A stretch of DNA of 64,000 nucleotides from Mytilisepta virgata (GCA_028015205.1 CM051516.1:31200230-31264229), one strand, 5' to 3'. Shown: positions 23,547 to 34,709, counted from the stretch's first letter. Numbers and translations: made by a program. The notes: a model not told the origin generated them from the sequence alone.

Positions 23547-25200
23547 CCAGAGGCTCTAGAGAGCCTGTAATCGCTCACCTGGCAAACTGGGCCTATTGTA
23601 ACGTTCTTTATATCACTGAATGGTCACTCGAAATATCATGAAAATTAGAAAGTAATCAATTTGTGGGAGTCATAATCTGGGCCAGATCGCGGAACCGGAT
23701 TGAAGTGGGTCAAAACTATGTGAGTCAATAAATAGATTAAAATTAATTTCACAGCCCTAAATTATCATTCAGTTACCTATTGTAACGTTCTTTAAACTGA
23801 TGAACAATAACTCATTATCTAAACTCCGGCAACAATATTGAAAACATTCGTACTGTTCGTACCACGTGGTATCCTTTAAAACGTTTTCCTAACCATGATT
23901 TACCTTCAGGGGCACAGTAAAATGCAAACACCAAATCGAAATCGGAATAAACTAAGTTGCGTTTCCGGATACTGCCGGATAATATGTAAACTTTTTTTTT
24001 TTTTCAGACCTGCCAAGTTTCGAAAATTGTCCGTCGTGAAATTGGTTAAAATTTGCAAAGATCAAAGAAAAAAATTACAGGAATTTGTCTCAAATCTGAA
24101 TAAAATATGCATGCACCTCACAGGTCTGCATATGGTTCAATGTTTTAAAACTAAGCTGCATGGTGGACATTTTGAATTTCCAATTATTGAAAACAATTCT
24201 CACTTTGAAAACAGGGCTATCTAAAAACCTTTTCTGTAAAGTAACAATTCAATACACATTGTAGTGTTTCTGACAAGAACATTTTTGAAATTTGGAACAA
24301 TCAGAACACTAAATTAGCCCTGGCGGCCATGTTGAATTTTCGATCGGCACCAATTTCATAAATCTGGTAAAGGACAACCTGCTTAACATTTCTGCCAAGA
24401 TTTGTTGAAATCTGTTCAGTGGTTTCAGAAAAAAAGATGAAAACGTATAATTCCCATGGGGTACAATGTTAAACTAAGTTTCATCATGGCGTCCATTTTG
24501 AATTTCCGATTGGCACCAATTTCACAAATTGAGTACAGGACTTACTAACAATCATTTCTGCAAAGTAAAAATTCGATCCTCCTTGCAGTTTCTGACAAGA
24601 AGATTTTTGAAATGTGGACCAATCAGAACACATAATTGGCCCTGGCGGCCATTTTGAATTTTCGATCGGCACCAATTTCACAAATCTGGTAAAGGACCAT
24701 CTGCTTAACATTTCTGCCAAGTTTGGTTGAAATCTGTTCAGTGGTTCTAGAGAATAAGATTAAAATGTGAAATTCCCATAGGGTCCAATGTTAAACTATG
24801 TTTCATCATGGCGGCCATTTTGAATTTCCGATCGGCAAACGATTCACAAGTTGAGTACAGGACTATCTAACAATCATTTCTGCAAAGTAACAATTCAATC
24901 CGCATTGTAGTTTCTGACAAGAAGATTTTTGAAATTTGGACCAATCAGAACACATAATTGGCCCTGGCGGCCATTTTGAATTTTCGATCGGCACCAATTT
25001 CACAAATCTGGTAAAGGACCACCTGCTTAACATTTCTGCCAAGTTTGGTTGAAATCTGTTCAGTGGTTTCAAAGAAGAAGATCAAAATGTAAAAAGTTAA
25101 CAGACACGGACGCGGACGCGGACGACGACGACGACGACGACGACGACGGACGCAAAGTGATGACAAAAGCTCACATGGCCTTTTAGGCCAGGTGAGCTAA
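23547..25200 (-). mobile_element. Tandem-core element nested in the LTR-like region
   Basis: On the minus strand it starts TTAGCTCACCTGGCC, forms a GGCC/GGCC hairpin and has a GTC-rich microsatellite near 25110-25150. It contains about three 320-bp higher-order units (each two ~160-bp halves, with GCGGCCATTTTGAATT and TCTGTTCAGTGG) and ends with AGGCTCTCTAGAGCCT then CTGG and T. The end structure matches the family A elements elsewhere in the window, but the core sequence differs. Two TGTAACGTTCTTTA boxes 190 bp apart lie near 23587 and 23777. Confidence 0.7.
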
Positions 25201-25215
25201 AAAATAAATCTGTTG

Positions 25216-25246
25216 AAAAAAATAAAACCAAGTCTCAAACGTTACA
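25216..25246 (-). repeat. Right terminal inverted repeat of the retroelement
   Basis: Reads TGTAACGTTTGAGACTTGG from the outer end on the minus strand, inverted relative to the left end. It is followed outside by CTCT, the target duplication. Confidence 0.85.
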
Positions 25247-25250
25247 CTCT

Positions 25251-25430
25251 TTTAGAAATGTATCCGGTGACCTGGACTAAAACAAGATGACTGCTACAGC
25301 TAAAATTAGTTTATCATAGAATCCTATAGAAAAACAAGCCAAATTGACTGCAACACTTAAACATTTTTAGGTCTGCTCAAGGTGAAAAGTTAAATCCAGG
25401 TGAGCAATACAGGCTCTTGAGATCCTCTAG
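25251..25430 (+). mobile_element. Family A tandem-core element, right part
   Basis: Continues the unit cut at 15562 and ends in AGGCTCTTGAGATCCT, CTAG, then T. The hairpin arm has one mismatch relative to the copy at 41330-41353. Confidence 0.75.
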
Positions 25431-25504
25431 TTTATGGTAAATTTAAATGTAAAATTGTAATTGATTTGTGCTGGACTAATCTAGTCAATGATACTATTTT
25501 TATT

Positions 25505-28081
25505 ATACGACCGCAAAATTTTTGCGGTCGTATATTGGTATGACGTTGGCGTCGTCGTCGTCGTTGTCGTCGTCGTCTGCGTCGTCGTCCGAAGACATTT
25601 GGTTTTCGCACTGTAACTTTAGTATAAGTTAATAGAAATCTATGAAATTTAAACACAAGGTTTATGACCACAAAAGGAAGGTTGGGATTGATTTTGGGAG
25701 TTTTGGTCCCAACAGTTTAAGAATTAGGGGCCAAAAAAGGGCCCAATAAGCATTTTTCTTGGTTTTCGCACAATAACTCTAGTATAAGTAAACAGAAATC
25801 TATGAAATTTTAACACAAGGTTTATGACCACAAAAGGAAGGTTGGGATTGTTTTTGGGAGTTTTGGTCCCAACAGTTTAGGAATTAGGGGCTAAAAAAGG
25901 GCCCAAATAAGCATTTTTCTTGGTTTTTGCACAATAACTTTAGTATAAGTAAATAGAAATCTATCAAATTTAAACACAAGGTTTATGACCACAAAAGGAA
26001 GGTTGGGATTGGTTTTGGGAGTTTGGTCCCAACAGTTTAGGAATTAGGGGCCAAAAGGGTCCAAAATTAAACTTTGTTTGATTTCATCGAAAATTGAACT
26101 ATTGGGGTTCTTTGATATGCCGAATCTAACCGTGCATTTAGATTCTTAATTTTTGGTCCCGTTTTCAAATTGGTCTACATTAAGGTCCAAAGGGTCCAAA
26201 ATTAAACTTAGTTTGATTTTAACAAAAATTGAATTCTTGGGGTTCTTTGATATGCTGAATCTAAACATGTACTTAGTTTTTTTATTATGGGCCCAGTTTT
26301 CAAGTTGGTCCAAATCGGGGTCCAAAATTAAACTTTGTTTGATTTCATCGAAAATTGAACTGTTGGAGTTCTTTGATATGCCGAATTTAACCGTGCATTT
26401 AGATTCTTAATTTTTGGTCCCGTTTTCAAATTGGTCTACATTAAGGTCCAAAGGGTCCAAAATTAAACTTAGTTTGATTTTAACAAAAATTGAATTCTTT
26501 GGGTTCTTTGATATGCTGAATCGAAACATGTACATAGTTTTTTTTATTATGGGCCCAGTTTTTAAGTTGGTCCAAATCGGAGTCCAAAATTAAACTTTGT
26601 TTGATTTCATCGAAAATTGAACTATTGGGGTTCTTTGATATGCCGAATCTAACCGTGCATTTAGATTCTTAATTTTTGGTCCCGTTTTCAAATTGATCTA
26701 CATTAAGGTCCAAAGGGTCCAAAATTAAACTTTGTTTGATTTTAACAAAAATTGAATTCTTTGGGTTCTTTGATATGCTGAATCTAAACATGTACTTAGT
26801 TTTTTTATTATGGGCCCAGTTTTCAAGTTGGTCCAAATCGGGGTCCAAAATTAAACTTTGTTTGATTTCATCGAAAATTGAACTATTGGGGTTCTTTGAA
26901 ATGCCGAATCTAACCGTGCATTTAGATTCTTAATTTTTGGTCCTGTTTTCAATTTGGTCTACATTAAGGTCCAAAGGGTCCAAAATTAAACTTAGTTCTC
27001 CACAGCATATTGTATTGCACCAGAAGCAAAAAATTGAATATAAATTCAAATCAAATGACCAATTCTAAGTTCTTTATTTCAGTTATTCTGTGTCAGAAAC
27101 CTATTATGTGTCAAATATTTGAAGAAATTTTCAATTGCACAGTATTGTGCAATAGCAAGAAATTGATATGTGTGCCCTGTTACCAAAACTTTATTATTAA
27201 CAAATTCCATTGGAAATTTGCCAATATAAAATGTGCTGATGAAGCTTTTTTGTTTATCTCATCTAAACTGCTTTTAAGTTATGTATATTTAAAATTTGTC
27301 ATCCATGACTATGATGTCATTTTCTATTTTAATATGTTATGGTGTATTTAAATGGGCTGTTATGGTTGCAAAGTATAAAGAAATGGGGGGGGGGGGGGGT
27401 AAATGAGAAATTGGGGAGGGGGTAATTTTTTTCTCATTTCATATTTCATAAATTAAAAAGAAAATTTCAAATTTTTTTTAGCAAAAAAGGGGGGGGGGAG
27501 GTTACAATAAATTTTATTGTTTTTTGGTTTTTTTTGGGAGGGGGGGGGTCAATGTGCAACTTCATAGTGTATTGCACAAAAGCTAAAAAAAGGGGTAAAT
27601 TATAATTTTTTTTTTTTTTGGGGGGGGGGGGGGGTTGCAATTCTCCACAGCATATTGTATTGCACAAGAAGCAAAAAATTGAATATAAATTGAAATCATA
27701 TGACCAATTCTAAGTTCTTTGATTTCAGTTATTCTGTGTCAGAAACCTATTATGTGTCAAATATTTGAAGAAATTTCAATTGCACAGTATTGGGCAATAG
27801 CAAGAAATTGATATGTGTGCCCAATTTTAAATTTTAAATTGGTTATTTCTGATTTATATATAAAAACAAATAATACTGATATGGTTTGAATAGGTAAATT
27901 AAAAATTTTTAAGTTCTTAGACAACATTCATTCTGTGTCAGAAACCTATGCTGTGTCAAATATTTATTCACAATCCAAATTCAGTATTGTACCAAGCTTG
28001 AATGTTGTGTTCATAATTGTGCCAACTATTCAGGGTTCGACATCTGCGGTCGTATCTAGCTGCGCCCAGCGGAGCATTTTA
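25505..28081 (+). mobile_element. Family D tandem-core element
   Basis: Starts with a palindrome (ACGACCGCAA/TTGCGGTCGT), followed by a GTCGTC microsatellite to about 25590. Three ~155-bp units (GGTTTTCGCA near 25610, 25761 and 25923) are followed by 3-4 units of about 255 bp (GTCCAAAATTAAACTTTG near 26069, 26320, 26581 and 26843), each with two halves. A ~180-bp block at 27000 recurs at 27642. The right end carries TGCGGTCGTAT again and GCTGCGCCCAGCGGAGC near 28081. Its repeated open frames are not genes. Confidence 0.6.
27380..27640. repeat. Clustered poly-G and poly-T tracts
   Basis: Four G-runs of 8 to 15 nt and T-runs of 7-13 nt lie within 260 bp, between two copies of the CTCCACAGCATATTGTATTG block. 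Possibly G-quadruplex-prone; also error-prone for sequencing. Confidence 0.6.
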
Positions 28082-28204
28082 TTTAAAATATTAATGTAAT
28101 TAATGAACCATCTTCATTAGCAAATACCCAGTGAATGAAATAATACTATTATACGATTATACAACCTTTATTCACTTAAATGTCTTTTTAAATCGTATTT
28201 CCAG

Positions 28205-28357
28205 AATGTACACAAGGAGACTTTGGCAAAAGCTGCTTGAATTATTGTCATGGTTGCATTATGAATCAGTGTGAACGTTTTGATGGCGTTTGCAGTATCA
28301 GTGACAGATGTAAGCCAGGGTGGAAACTTGAAAATAATGGACCAAAATGTAACACAT
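28205..28357 (+). CDS. EGF-like exon, long class (153 nt), copy 2
   Basis: Internal exon between the acceptor TCGTATTTCCAG and the donor GTAAGT, 51 codons, phase 1 to phase 1. It begins CTQGDFGKSCLNYCHGC, followed by IMNQCERFDGVC, DRCKPGWKLENNG and two terminal cysteines. It is the closest relative of the exon at 1407-1559 (shared NQC/DQCE, DRCKPG and LENNGPKC), which places both in one duplicated cassette series. Function as one extracellular EGF-like repeat is inferred from family pattern. It follows directly after the right end of the family D element. Confidence 0.8.
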
Positions 28358-28460
28358 GTAAGTTTACTATTACAAATACTGTGCAGAATTCATGTTGCTC
28401 TAAAAAATCTGTCATTGAAAGGAAATCACGATTTCTAATTTTGTTAGTGAAAAGTTAGTA

Positions 28461-29541
28461 CAGATGGCTTAACGTGTAAGGCAGCGAAAAAATCATGTAA
28501 CGTGCGAAACTTTTTAAGTGTAACCTGTGTGCGTGTGGTTAACGTGTGATTACAAACATGGGATGAGAATCGTGTAAGGTGTATGAGATTTCATTGGTGG
28601 AGACAAATGTTAAAATGTGTCAGTTTTAATCTGAGCATATTGCAAACTTGCGTTAAAAGACTGTTGGAACAAAATTTCAACGGTGTCAAATGTTTAAAAT
28701 GTTCATACCAAAAATCCCGCGCAGTTTTATTTTTTTCTAATGCAAATGTAAATGATTCAATATATGAAATTCAATGTTTCCTAAAATTAAATGATTAAAT
28801 ATCTTGCATATCATATTTGCAAAACACAGATTTGAACTTTAAATTTACTGTTTATTAAAAATATCTTAAGGTATTCTTTAAATCTGGCGAAATAAAAAAA
28901 ATTTTAATTTTTGTAACAAATTGTGGCTTCATAGCATCTTTTACATGAGCAGGTGTTTGTGATTTTCATTATTTACCCAAGACATGATGTAATTTGTTGT
29001 AAAGAAGCTTTGAAAAATATGGTGGCATAATCTTTGCTTTACTAACAACTTTATTATTATATCAATTTTGGTTTATATTCTACGGTCAATTAAGTAAAAA
29101 AAACATGAAAAGGTCTATACATTTAAAATGAATTTAAAATATTTCACAGTTCTTTAGTTAAGGTTTAATAAATTTCCCAATTCATGAAATAACATAAATA
29201 ACATAAGTATATGCAAATGAACATTTGGTATTCATGACAAAAAAGTTCAATGTTGACTTTAGTATACGGGCTTTCTTTTATTGTACTTATTTTATTTTAA
29301 ATCAAATTCAATATTAAATATTCACTGCTATTCATTTCCGACATAAAGTATGATTAATTTGTTTCGTTATGTTCCTTTCATATTTTTACAAAAATAATTA
29401 ATCGAAACGGCACGATCGGAAACCATGTAACGTGCAATGTGCATCGTGTGGTTTGCGTGTGCGTGTATCGTATGAATCGGTTTGCTAGTAATGTGCAAAT
29501 TGTGTGCATGTTGTTTTATGTGTTACATGTTCAACCATGTG
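28461..29541 (+). mobile_element. TA-flanked element with terminal repeats and subterminal minisatellite, copy 1
   Basis: Starts CAGATGGCTTAACGTGTAA and ends TTACATGTTCAACCATGTG, inverted to each other, with TA on both sides. Near both ends are repeated words of the CGTGTAACGTGCGAATCGTGTG type. The centre contains GGAACAAAATTTCAACGGTG, shared with the copies at 53272-54890 and 56815-57576, which lie in opposite orientation. No transposase is visible. Confidence 0.6.
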
Positions 29542-29559
29542 TACCATGAGTTGGTGAGT

Positions 29560-30050
29560 TTTTTAATTATATTTAAATCGTCAAGAATTTCTCTTTGAAT
29601 GACTTAAAGATATTTCTATGCATCGCCAAATTTAATGTTTAGGGTTATTTCTGCAATATATACATGTACGGATAAACCGTGTTAGCTTTGTAACACATTA
29701 TTAAATTGTGTGTGTATGTTTGATTTATAAGAAACATTTGTTTCTGCCAAAATGTTTTACAAGCCCTCCGCCTAGGCTTTTTTAAAAAATTATTTTATTC
29801 TAAATGGATATAATATTCAAGTCAGTTCTTGTAAAAGACTAAATATAAAATACATTCCTTCCAAATATGAGAGATTCTTGTCTTCTATCTTGTATATATA
29901 ATATTCAAGAAAATTAGTAAAACATTTCATTTCATAACACATGGAATTATAACTTTTAAGTCTAATTTAAGAATTGTTATGGAAAGGTGAGTATCTTGTA
30001 ATATATATTTTCACAAAATTATTGTTTTCCATGTAATAATGTAATGTTAC
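29560..30050. other. Intron, no feature recognised
   Basis: AT-rich DNA without coding or repeat structure that I can recognise. Confidence 0.4.
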
Positions 30051-30051
30051 T

Positions 30052-30500
30052 AACTTGCTGATTCTGTATTTGCCATTGTATTGATTCAACGTTAGCTGTA
30101 TTGGGTCCAGTGCCTGTAGGACTGAGGACCAATACTGCTGAGCAAGAATCAATACAGGGCCAGTACTGATTCAGCAAGTTCGTACACTTTTATCAAATAA
30201 TCCAAACAGTCCGCACAGCCAGTCCATATAACAAGCTAATCTATACAGCTGGTCAGTAATATAGTCTGTAAAACCGTTCCGTATGGAAGTTGTATTGCCC
30301 TAATGCATGCATAACGGGACAATATGACTTTCTGTATTGCCGAAAATCTGTATCAAATTATTAACCTGTCGGTAAAATCGGTCCGAATGGAATTCCATAT
30401 TGTCCTGTTTGGAAGCTATATTGCCCTAGAGGATGCATAAGGGGCCAATATGACTTTCCATATTGCCCCGGGCTGAAAATCTGTATTAATTTATTAACCA
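30052..30500. repeat. Long hairpin repeat with downstream unit
   Basis: 30052-30180 is a near-complete foldback: AACTTGCTGATTCTGTATT at the left is inverted at 30146-30180, and inside it GTATTGGGTCC pairs with GGACCAATAC. Downstream, TGTATTGCCCTAATGCATGC and related text recur twice (about 30290 and 30410). A second copy appears split at 49632-49744 and 51890-52010. Confidence 0.6.
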
Positions 30501-30736
30501 GGTCATATAGTTTACGGATGCTTTATTTCTTTTTAAATTTAAATGCATATTTTTAAAACTAAAAAAGGAATGTGGCCATATACACGTTGTTCGCTTGTCT
30601 TGAGTTGTATTAAATCGTTTTGTTTATGAGACTTCAAACTTTGATATATGTTCTGAATCAGAAGGTAACCTAGTAAACACTTGATAGCATCACATTAAAA
30701 TATTATTTTTTTTTCAAATATTTTTACTTTTAATAG

Positions 30737-30871
30737 TATGTGACGATTATGAGTTCGGAGACTTTTGTCTAGAGACATGCCACTGTTTGGGTGGTCCATG
30801 TAATACATCTACAGGAAGTTGTCCTGAGGGTGGTTGCAAGTCAGGGTATTATGGAGACTCTTGTAGTACAG
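30737..30871 (+). CDS. EGF-like exon, short class (135 nt), copy 3
   Basis: Internal exon between the acceptor CTTTTAATAG and the donor GTAAAT, 45 residues, phase 1 to phase 1. It begins CDDYEFGDFCLETCHC, continues LGGPCNTSTGSCPEGGCKSG and ends after a YYGDSC segment. It is closest to the exon at 5940-6074 (shared CDDYxFG and GPCNT). It lies 2.4 kb after a long-class exon, repeating the long-then-short order seen at 1407-6074. The function is one extracellular EGF-like module. Confidence 0.8.
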
Positions 30872-30879
30872 GTAAATAA

Positions 30880-32100
30880 TGTTAAGGAATATTGACATTT
30901 GAAAATCAAATTTGTTTCATGAAGCTTGGTTTGAATTATGTTGATTTCTTTCAAATTTGTTTGATATTATGGAAGACTTGTTATGTTAACAAAATTTTTG
31001 GCTTTCAGCAAAACAGTTCACACAAAAAATCTTGTTAAACCTGATAAATGTTATAAGTTATGAAAAATACTTAGTTAAGGCATGCATTGAACCGATTTTA
31101 TAAGGCGAAGAGAAATAATTTGATAATAAGACTGAAATGTATTTTTTAGATTATTTATTTTTTTCAATTGGAGAAATATTATATCTGCAATTCTAAAAGC
31201 AAATAGTGAATATAAAATCATATAATATATAAACATCGTGCATGTTTTAAAATATAATGTGTTGTTTATGTGCAAAATTAAACCCATTAAAATAAAACAA
31301 AGCAAGCAAAAATAAAGTTCCAAAATAATTTCGAATGGCTTTAACCTTGAAAAGTTTTTAACATTAATATTTGGTTGCAATTCTTTGGTGGATATTAATT
31401 TTTTTAAATTTAAACTGCTGTAATAATATTTGCCTAATCCAAACAATTCAAATCGTTAACATTTTTAGAACTATTATTTACATTGTTAACATTTCACATA
31501 AGACACTGCTTATCAAACAGATAAGTAAATCTTACCCTCATTTTTTATTAATTTTTCTTCAAAAATGCTAAAATTTCACACAATATTAAAACAGTAAACC
31601 AAACTCATAAGTTATTTGTAACACATACATTTGTATTTCTTTATTTGAAGTCCTGATTCTTTCCTTAGCGCTTTGGTAAAATATACAATGTTTATATTTC
31701 CTTTGCATCATGACACTGTTTTTGAATGCAAAGGCAAATTTATTAGGTCGTATTAATGTATGGGCAGTGGCGTCTATATAAGACATGTAGGTTTTCGCTC
31801 ATCTATTTTTGTTCTATTGTAGGTATCCGCATAAAATAATCACATTAGTCCTTAAAAGAACTACAGGTTGGGACTGGTTTTGGGGGTCTGGCCTCTCGTG
31901 TTTTGATGCCCTCGTCGCCTTATGGATACCTTCCCATCACACTTTAGTTTTCACTCTCTACTTTGAGTTAAATTGCGTTGGATAAAATGTTTTGGCACGT
32001 ATACCAAATGCTTATTACCTCAGATCAAGTTCAAATTATGGTATTGTGTCTTGTACCATTCCACATTTATTTCTACTTTCCGCGCTCTACCGAGTTTGCC
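30880..32100. other. Intron, no gene recognised
   Basis: AT-rich. The open frames at 31075-31446 and 31586-31786 (minus) are hydrophobic AT-driven frames without recognisable domains. Confidence 0.45.
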
Positions 32101-32560
32101 TTTGCCAGAGGTCCAAAAAAATATTCACAATATTTAGTCTGACAATGTACACAAATATAAAATTTCAATGTTGTTGTCTTCTACTATTCCAGAGTTATCC
32201 CTATTATGAATAAAAACAATTGCGAATGTTGTGCTTTCAAAGTTTTCCTTGTTGATATAGAAAGGATAAAACTGGGGTTTATGTTCAAAAACTTACATAT
32301 TGTTTCACGAAATCATTTGAAATTTGGAAAAATTACCAGGTACAAATAAACACAAGTCGAGTTCGATTTTAACGTATTTCACTTCATAATTTCCTGGATA
32401 CGTCTCTTTTTAATATATGAAATAGCCAAAATTGAGGTTTTTGTTGAATAACCTGAGTATTGTTTCAATAATTCATTTGACATTTAGAAGCGTTGTCTTG
32501 GACCATAGAACAGCAGTTTAGTTTTGAATTTGAGATATTTCACTTTTGTTATTCTAGAGT
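32101..32560. repeat. Degenerate tandem repeat, ~145 bp period
   Basis: TTCCAGAGTTAT near 32186, TTTCCTGGATACGTC near 32390 and TTCTAGAGTTATATTC near 32560 mark three diverged units, each preceded by an AAATTTCAAT- or GATATTTCACTT-like box. Confidence 0.4.
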
Positions 32561-32699
32561 TATATTCATTTATAATGTTAACCCCATTTAATATCATATC
32601 AGTAAGAATGATTTATTTAATGCTGTAGCAGCGACACAATCTGTATTTAATTAAATGGGCTAGTAAGAGTGTTTTAAAACAAATGTGGCATACGTTTTT

Positions 32700-33310
32700 T
32701 TGCCAAATTACAATGAAAGTTGATAGAGATCAGTTAAGCGGACAGGCGTCCACAATTTGATTTTGGATAATATCTTTAGTTTGCCTCAGCCCATTCAGAC
32801 TAAATTTTGATGTGTTTTTCAATATATATGAGACTCAGAAGACTCATATTTTGGTGTCAATCAGTGATATAATTTTGTGGAAACCTTTGAGTTTTACCCA
32901 GAAAGCATATATATATATTTTGTTTGCCTCAGCTGATTTCTACAAGACTTCAAGGTGTTGTTTGAAAATCAGAAATGTATGAATTTTGATGTCAGCCAAT
33001 GACATTGCTTTAGGGAAAATGTTTACTAAAAATCACAGATTTCGAGAATTGATGATAACATTAGTGTGCCTCAACTGATTTCTACCAAACAACACTATTT
33101 TGGTAAACAATATTAGGCTCTGAAGCTTATTGATATTGCTATCAATCAGTGATATATATATTGTATGTTGGAAAACATGTTTGACTCAGAAATCACTGAT
33201 TTTGAAAATTGACATTATCTTTAGTTTGCCTCAGGTGAATTAAACCAAACTTCAATATGTTGTTATCCAATTTTAGACTGAAGCTTATTCATTTTTGGCC
33301 GGGTTACATG
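32700..33310. repeat. Tandem repeat, ~155 bp period, four units
   Basis: TTTGCCTCAGCxxATTxxxAC recurs near 32770, 32925, 33065 and 33220, each followed by a CAATCAGTGAxAT-like box. No coding signal. Confidence 0.6.
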
Positions 33311-34040
33311 GAGTGAAATCCGGGTTATAAAATGGTGAATGTTCGGTGGGCGGGGAAAGCAGGGTACCTATTTTGTGTAATCAACTCCTCCTACAGTTTT
33401 TAGGGTTAGGTTGCTAAGCAACCAAAACCCTTATGCCGTCGGTCGTTTGGTTAGACAATGAAGGAAACTTTGGAAATCTGGTGTTTTGTGGAAAAAGTTG
33501 GACCAGAAGTTTTTGAAACTATGTTTTTATGAGTAAATATGCAAGCTTATCTAGGATTGAAGCTTAAGCAAGGCTAGTTAAGCAGCTTTTTATCTCGATT
33601 TTGAGATGACACATGCGCAAAGCAACCTCCATATTTTTCGAATTACGACTATGTTTATATTGGAATATCATATAAGAAAATAAACATTCCGCGGTAAAAT
33701 AGTCCTAATATTTGTTGTTGCTGGTGCAGTTGTTTTTTAATAGAAATGTAACTGAAACACACCGAGAAGTGTAATTGTCCAGTTATTTAATAAAAGATGT
33801 GTGTTTTATTGACGATTTCCTTTTTGTTTTGAAAGCCGTGTAAAGTATTCGCACCTTTTAAAGTGTACAATGCTATCGGCGTAAGGATTTTGCACGGATA
33901 TTTTGGGAAGGATTACAATCAGGTTTATTTTCAAAAGATTTCAAAGGTAAGTTCCATTTTTGTTGTGAACGTGATTGTTAACTTATACAGAACATATTTT
34001 GCACATTATTTGCTTATTCTTCTTGTAATTCTGATGGTAT
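33311..34040. other. Intron with an X-box-like palindrome
   Basis: GTTGCTAAGCAACC at about 33410-33424 fits the palindromic RFX X-box pattern. A similar GTTGCTAGGCAACC lies near 48582. Otherwise no feature is seen. Confidence 0.4.
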
Positions 34041-34465
34041 TTTGTGTATTTGATTAACCTTTTGACCTGATCATCGTGACTTCATTTTGTCAAACCTGTT
34101 GGTCAGTGATAGAATTGCATACAGGTTATTTGAAATGCCGACAACTTGCACATTAAGATTGAAAAACACTGTGTTTATCATTAATTTAGAAAACGGTATT
34201 ATCGAAGGTATAATGGGTTTATTTTAATTGAAAGCTTGAATGTTTACGTTCTTTTTGTGTATTTGATTAACCTTTTGACCTGATCATCGTGACTTCATTT
34301 TGTCAAACCTGTTGGTCAGTGATAGAATTGCATACAGGTTATTTGAAATTCCGACAACTTGCACATTAAGATTGAAAAACACTGTGTTTATCATTAATTT
34401 AGAAAACTGTATTATCGATGGTATAATGGGTTTATTTTAATTGAAAGCTTGAATGTTTACGTTCT
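34041..34465. repeat. 213-bp tandem duplication, two near-identical copies
   Basis: GTGTATTTGATTAACC starts at 34044 and again at 34257; the following ~210 bp differ at only a few positions. This suggests a recent unequal duplication or a short satellite. Confidence 0.8.
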
Positions 34466-34709
34466 GATCTACCTGCACATGCGCAATGTAGTGTAAATAG
34501 AAATGACCCCCTTCTACAATTGTCCAAACTTTGTCTTTTTATATAACCTTAATAACTTGAAGACCTTTGATTTCTGTTTATTTTAATTCATCAAATCATT
34601 ATTATGCGTTTGACTTTTTAAAAAAATTCAATTTAGAGTGATAATTCAAGAAACGTTAGCCGACTCGTGCTTTCTTTGATTGATTAGTGCATATTTATGT
34701 ACAGACATG

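Larger units (their letters stand above)
15563..25246 (-). mobile_element. Ty3/gypsy-type retroelement with inverted outer ends
   Basis: A 9684-bp element on the minus strand encodes gag (20203-21561) and pol (20230-16502, broken by one stop), with a primer-binding site at 21657-21674. It is flanked by the 4-bp duplication CTCT (15559-15562 and 25247-25250) and sits inside a family A repeat unit that reads through when the element is removed. Unusually, the two outer ends are inverted copies: TGTAACGTTTGAGACTTGG at the left reads the same on the opposite strand at the right. A normal LTR element should have direct repeats, and the left end should instead match the sequence beside the primer-binding site (TGTAACGAAAGCG). 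No second direct LTR was seen. Confidence 0.85.
21676..25246 (-). repeat. Candidate 5' LTR, enlarged by a nested element
   Basis: On the minus strand this region begins TGTAACGTTTGAG (at 25246) and ends CGCTTTCGTTACA (at 21676), directly before the primer-binding site, as a 5' LTR should. Without the nested insertion at 23547-25200 it would be about 1.9 kb. No second copy lies at the other end of the element, so calling it an LTR rests on its termini and location only. The short open frames are not recognisable proteins. Confidence 0.6.

Noticed and set aside
24945..25671. Arginine-rich minus-strand frames
   Set aside because: The arginine runs come from GTC/GAC microsatellites at the 5' ends of two tandem-core elements.
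26153..26933. Plus-strand repeated open frames (KIKL..., FFDM...)
   Set aside because: They are by-products of the ~255-bp tandem unit and are closed by the same stop in each unit.
31075..31446. A 123-residue membrane protein on the minus strand
   Set aside because: The hydrophobic, low-complexity composition follows from AT-rich intron DNA; there is no splice, start-context or domain support.
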